DNA from: Apostichopus japonicus
Lineage: Eukaryota > Echinodermata > Holothuroidea > Aspidochirotida > Stichopodidae
Reading direction: 5' to 3'
DNA length: 64,000 nucleotides
Assembly (NCBI RefSeq): GCF_037975245.1
Contig: NC_092573.1
Location: 10,728,501-10,792,500 of the forward strand
Below, one piece after another: positions 62,069 to 64,000 of the stretch. The stretch's first letter is position 1. Each line of letters starts with the position of its first letter. The position numbers and the translations under genes were made by a program. Under the pieces are notes generated by a model that made no database searches, was not told the origin of the DNA, and saw only the letters and a program-made list of their open reading frames with translations.

Positions 62069-63493
62069 TTGCTGACTGCTGTTATCTCTTTGACATAAAA
62101 CAAGTCAAAACTCACCAAGTCATATACTGGGGGTGGGGGTTGGGGTAGGGGTAGGGGAAGAGAAGATGCACCAGGAGAACAGGTTGACTACAGGAAATGG
62201 TTGAGTATTACAAATGATAGTTTGTAAAAACTAATTCTGTTTGGCTACTGATGTAAATTGCAGAATATTTCACAACTGAAAACAGAGGCATGTTTTTTGT
62301 TTGTTTTTTTTTTTTTGTGTAATACATACAATTTTGTTTGATATTAAATGATAAAACAATTCAATTTTTATGGAAAGCAGATCAACTTTACTAAAATCCA
62401 AACATGAGTTTATTTACAGAGCCATCCAGTGAAGTGGTTTACCTTGCCTTATATTTCACACAAGCAAAAATGTTTTCTTCTACCAGATACATGCCAACCC
62501 TTTAAAGAAAATTGCCTGTCGCTATTTATACATGTATGTGTATGTAATCAAAACACTGCATGTATATTCTTACACACTGAACAGCAGGCGTTATTTCATG
62601 CAATGTCGGCCAAACTTTCAGCTTTTTGCATCTAAACATTTATCAGGAACCCTGTGCAAGCTGGCAGGCAATTTTTTTTTGAGGGGGGGGTGGGGGTGTA
62701 TACATAATTAAATTTATTGCAGTGAACAGTGTACTTCCCATCCGTGCCTACCCCACCCCCCCCCCTGTCTCACCAGTCACATACATCATTCAGAATTACT
62801 TCAACTAACACACAAGAATATAAGAAGGTAAAAGGTTTCCATGGCTACACATTTTCTCTTGACTACAAGTTTAGACAGTAGCTGGGATCCCCGTAGTGTG
62901 TACTACATACTCTTCTGGTTAGTTCATTAGTGATGCCTGTAACGATACAAAGGCCTACATGCAAAACGGTACACACTGTGTTGAAAAAACAAACGGACGT
63001 TGACATGCTACATTCTGTGAAAGCAGTGTTATATTAATATTGTGCAACACACATATATCTGCAAATTACTGGAAAGGTAGTGTGCCCGAGGGTGAAGTGC
63101 GATACACTGCAAACTAAAATACGGTGACCAGAAGCTGGGTTGGGGGTTAGTGCTACCATGGTCATGACAGCTAAGCAGATATCAACCTCGCAGTTTTCTC
63201 ATTGGAGGTTGCCTTTTTTTATATTTTCAGAGATGATTCTAGAACCTCTGTCGTCTTTAATACCTAGCACTACTCAACAAGCACACGGCAATGTCTTGAC
63301 AAATTCCGGTCAAAGTCAAATCTTGTATTACATTTTTAGAAACGTTTTACCTCCTTTTTTTCTTTCGGCAACCTCTATATAGATTCGGCCATTTGGCTGC
63401 TGCAACTTTCCTCGGATATTTAACTGTTTTATTTCAATACAGAAATTTGTCAGGCCCACAATTTTTTGGAATGTATTAATTCAATTTCTTCTT

Positions 63494-64000
63494 GCTGCCA
63501 TTTTGGTGCTCTACAGTACCAGATGCCTTATTTTTCTTTTCAAGAAGATAGAGTACTACACCACCAGACTACGACAGATTTAACAACAAAACACAGGTTT
63601 CAAAGGAAGACCTATTTGTGAAAAAGCGACAAATTTATAGAGACTTTTTTTTATTTTCTGCTTGTCCTTCTTCAAAATTAAAGACAAGAGAGAGCATATA
63701 GAATAGAGAGTTGCTGCCTTTTTGGTGTGCTACAGTACCAGATGATGTTGCCAGAAGCCTTATTTTTCTTTTCAAGAAGATAGAGTACTACACCACCAGA
63801 CTATGACAGATTTAACAACAAAACACAGGTTTCAAAGGAAGACCTATTTGTGAAAATAGACAAATTTATAGAGACTTTTTTATTTTCTGCTTGTCCTTCT
63901 CCAAAATTATAGACAAGAGAGTGCATATAGAATAGAGAGTTGCTGCCATTTTGGTGTGCTACAGTACCAGATGATATTGTCAGATGCCTTATTTTTCTAT
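63494..64000 (+). repeat. ~220-bp tandem repeat, 2+ copies, cut by window end
   Basis: Units start GCTGCCATTTTGGTG at 63494, 63713 and 63942. They share ACAGTACCAGATG, GAAGATAGAGTACTACACCA and CAGGTTTCAAAGGAAGACC blocks. Copies are very similar, differing by an 11-bp insertion and a few bases. The array continues past the window. Confidence 0.9.

Overview
The window is nuclear DNA of an animal. It is AT-rich and intron-dense, full of short non-autonomous transposons, minisatellites and long poly-G/poly-C tracts. Three conserved metazoan genes with spliced GT-AG exons and one polyubiquitin gene can be read in full. The repeat landscape and gene content suggest an invertebrate deuterostome, perhaps an echinoderm such as a sea cucumber. 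That placement is an inference; no lineage-diagnostic sequence was checked.

Layout. 1-7.4 kb: no gene seen; SINE-like pieces and a 782-bp hAT-like element. 7.67-11.5 kb (+): a TM2D3/almondex homologue, 5 coding exons, 265 codons. 11.5-15.7 kb: intergenic, with one copy of a MITE (the second copy lies inverted at 55 kb), a 65-bp direct repeat and an 82-bp satellite. 15.7-28.1 kb (-): a DDX49/Dbp8 DEAD-box RNA helicase, 12 coding exons, 461 codons, whose introns hold minisatellites and two hAT-like elements, one of them apparently carrying a nested third. 28.1-31.4 kb: intergenic, including a ~700-bp tandem duplication that carries a decayed ubiquitin fragment. 31.4-33.5 kb (-): a polyubiquitin gene with nine identical 76-residue units plus a terminal Phe, an intron in the 5' UTR, and a TATA/CCAAT promoter near 35.5 kb. 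35.5-38.4 kb: divergent intergenic region with a TIR element. 38.4-52.8 kb (+): GTPBP3 (mitochondrial MnmE-type tRNA-modifying GTPase), 8 coding exons, 521 codons; intron 1 holds a 1,147-bp hAT-like element with a perfect 8-bp target duplication. 52.8-64 kb: mostly repeats, plus two small minus-strand exons that look like the 3' coding end of an unidentified gene whose body lies beyond the right edge.

The genes are unrelated housekeeping functions: Notch-linked/endomembrane TM2 protein, ribosome biogenesis helicase, ubiquitin supply, and mitochondrial tRNA wobble-uridine modification. DDX49 and GTPBP3 are both at 19p13.11 in human, so their closeness here may reflect old animal linkage. The most notable observations are the set of short hAT-like elements with readable 8-bp target duplications, the A28S ubiquitin present in all nine units, the mosaic AAABBABBB pattern of the ubiquitin array, and several long hairpins. 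I did not find a clear new multi-gene system.
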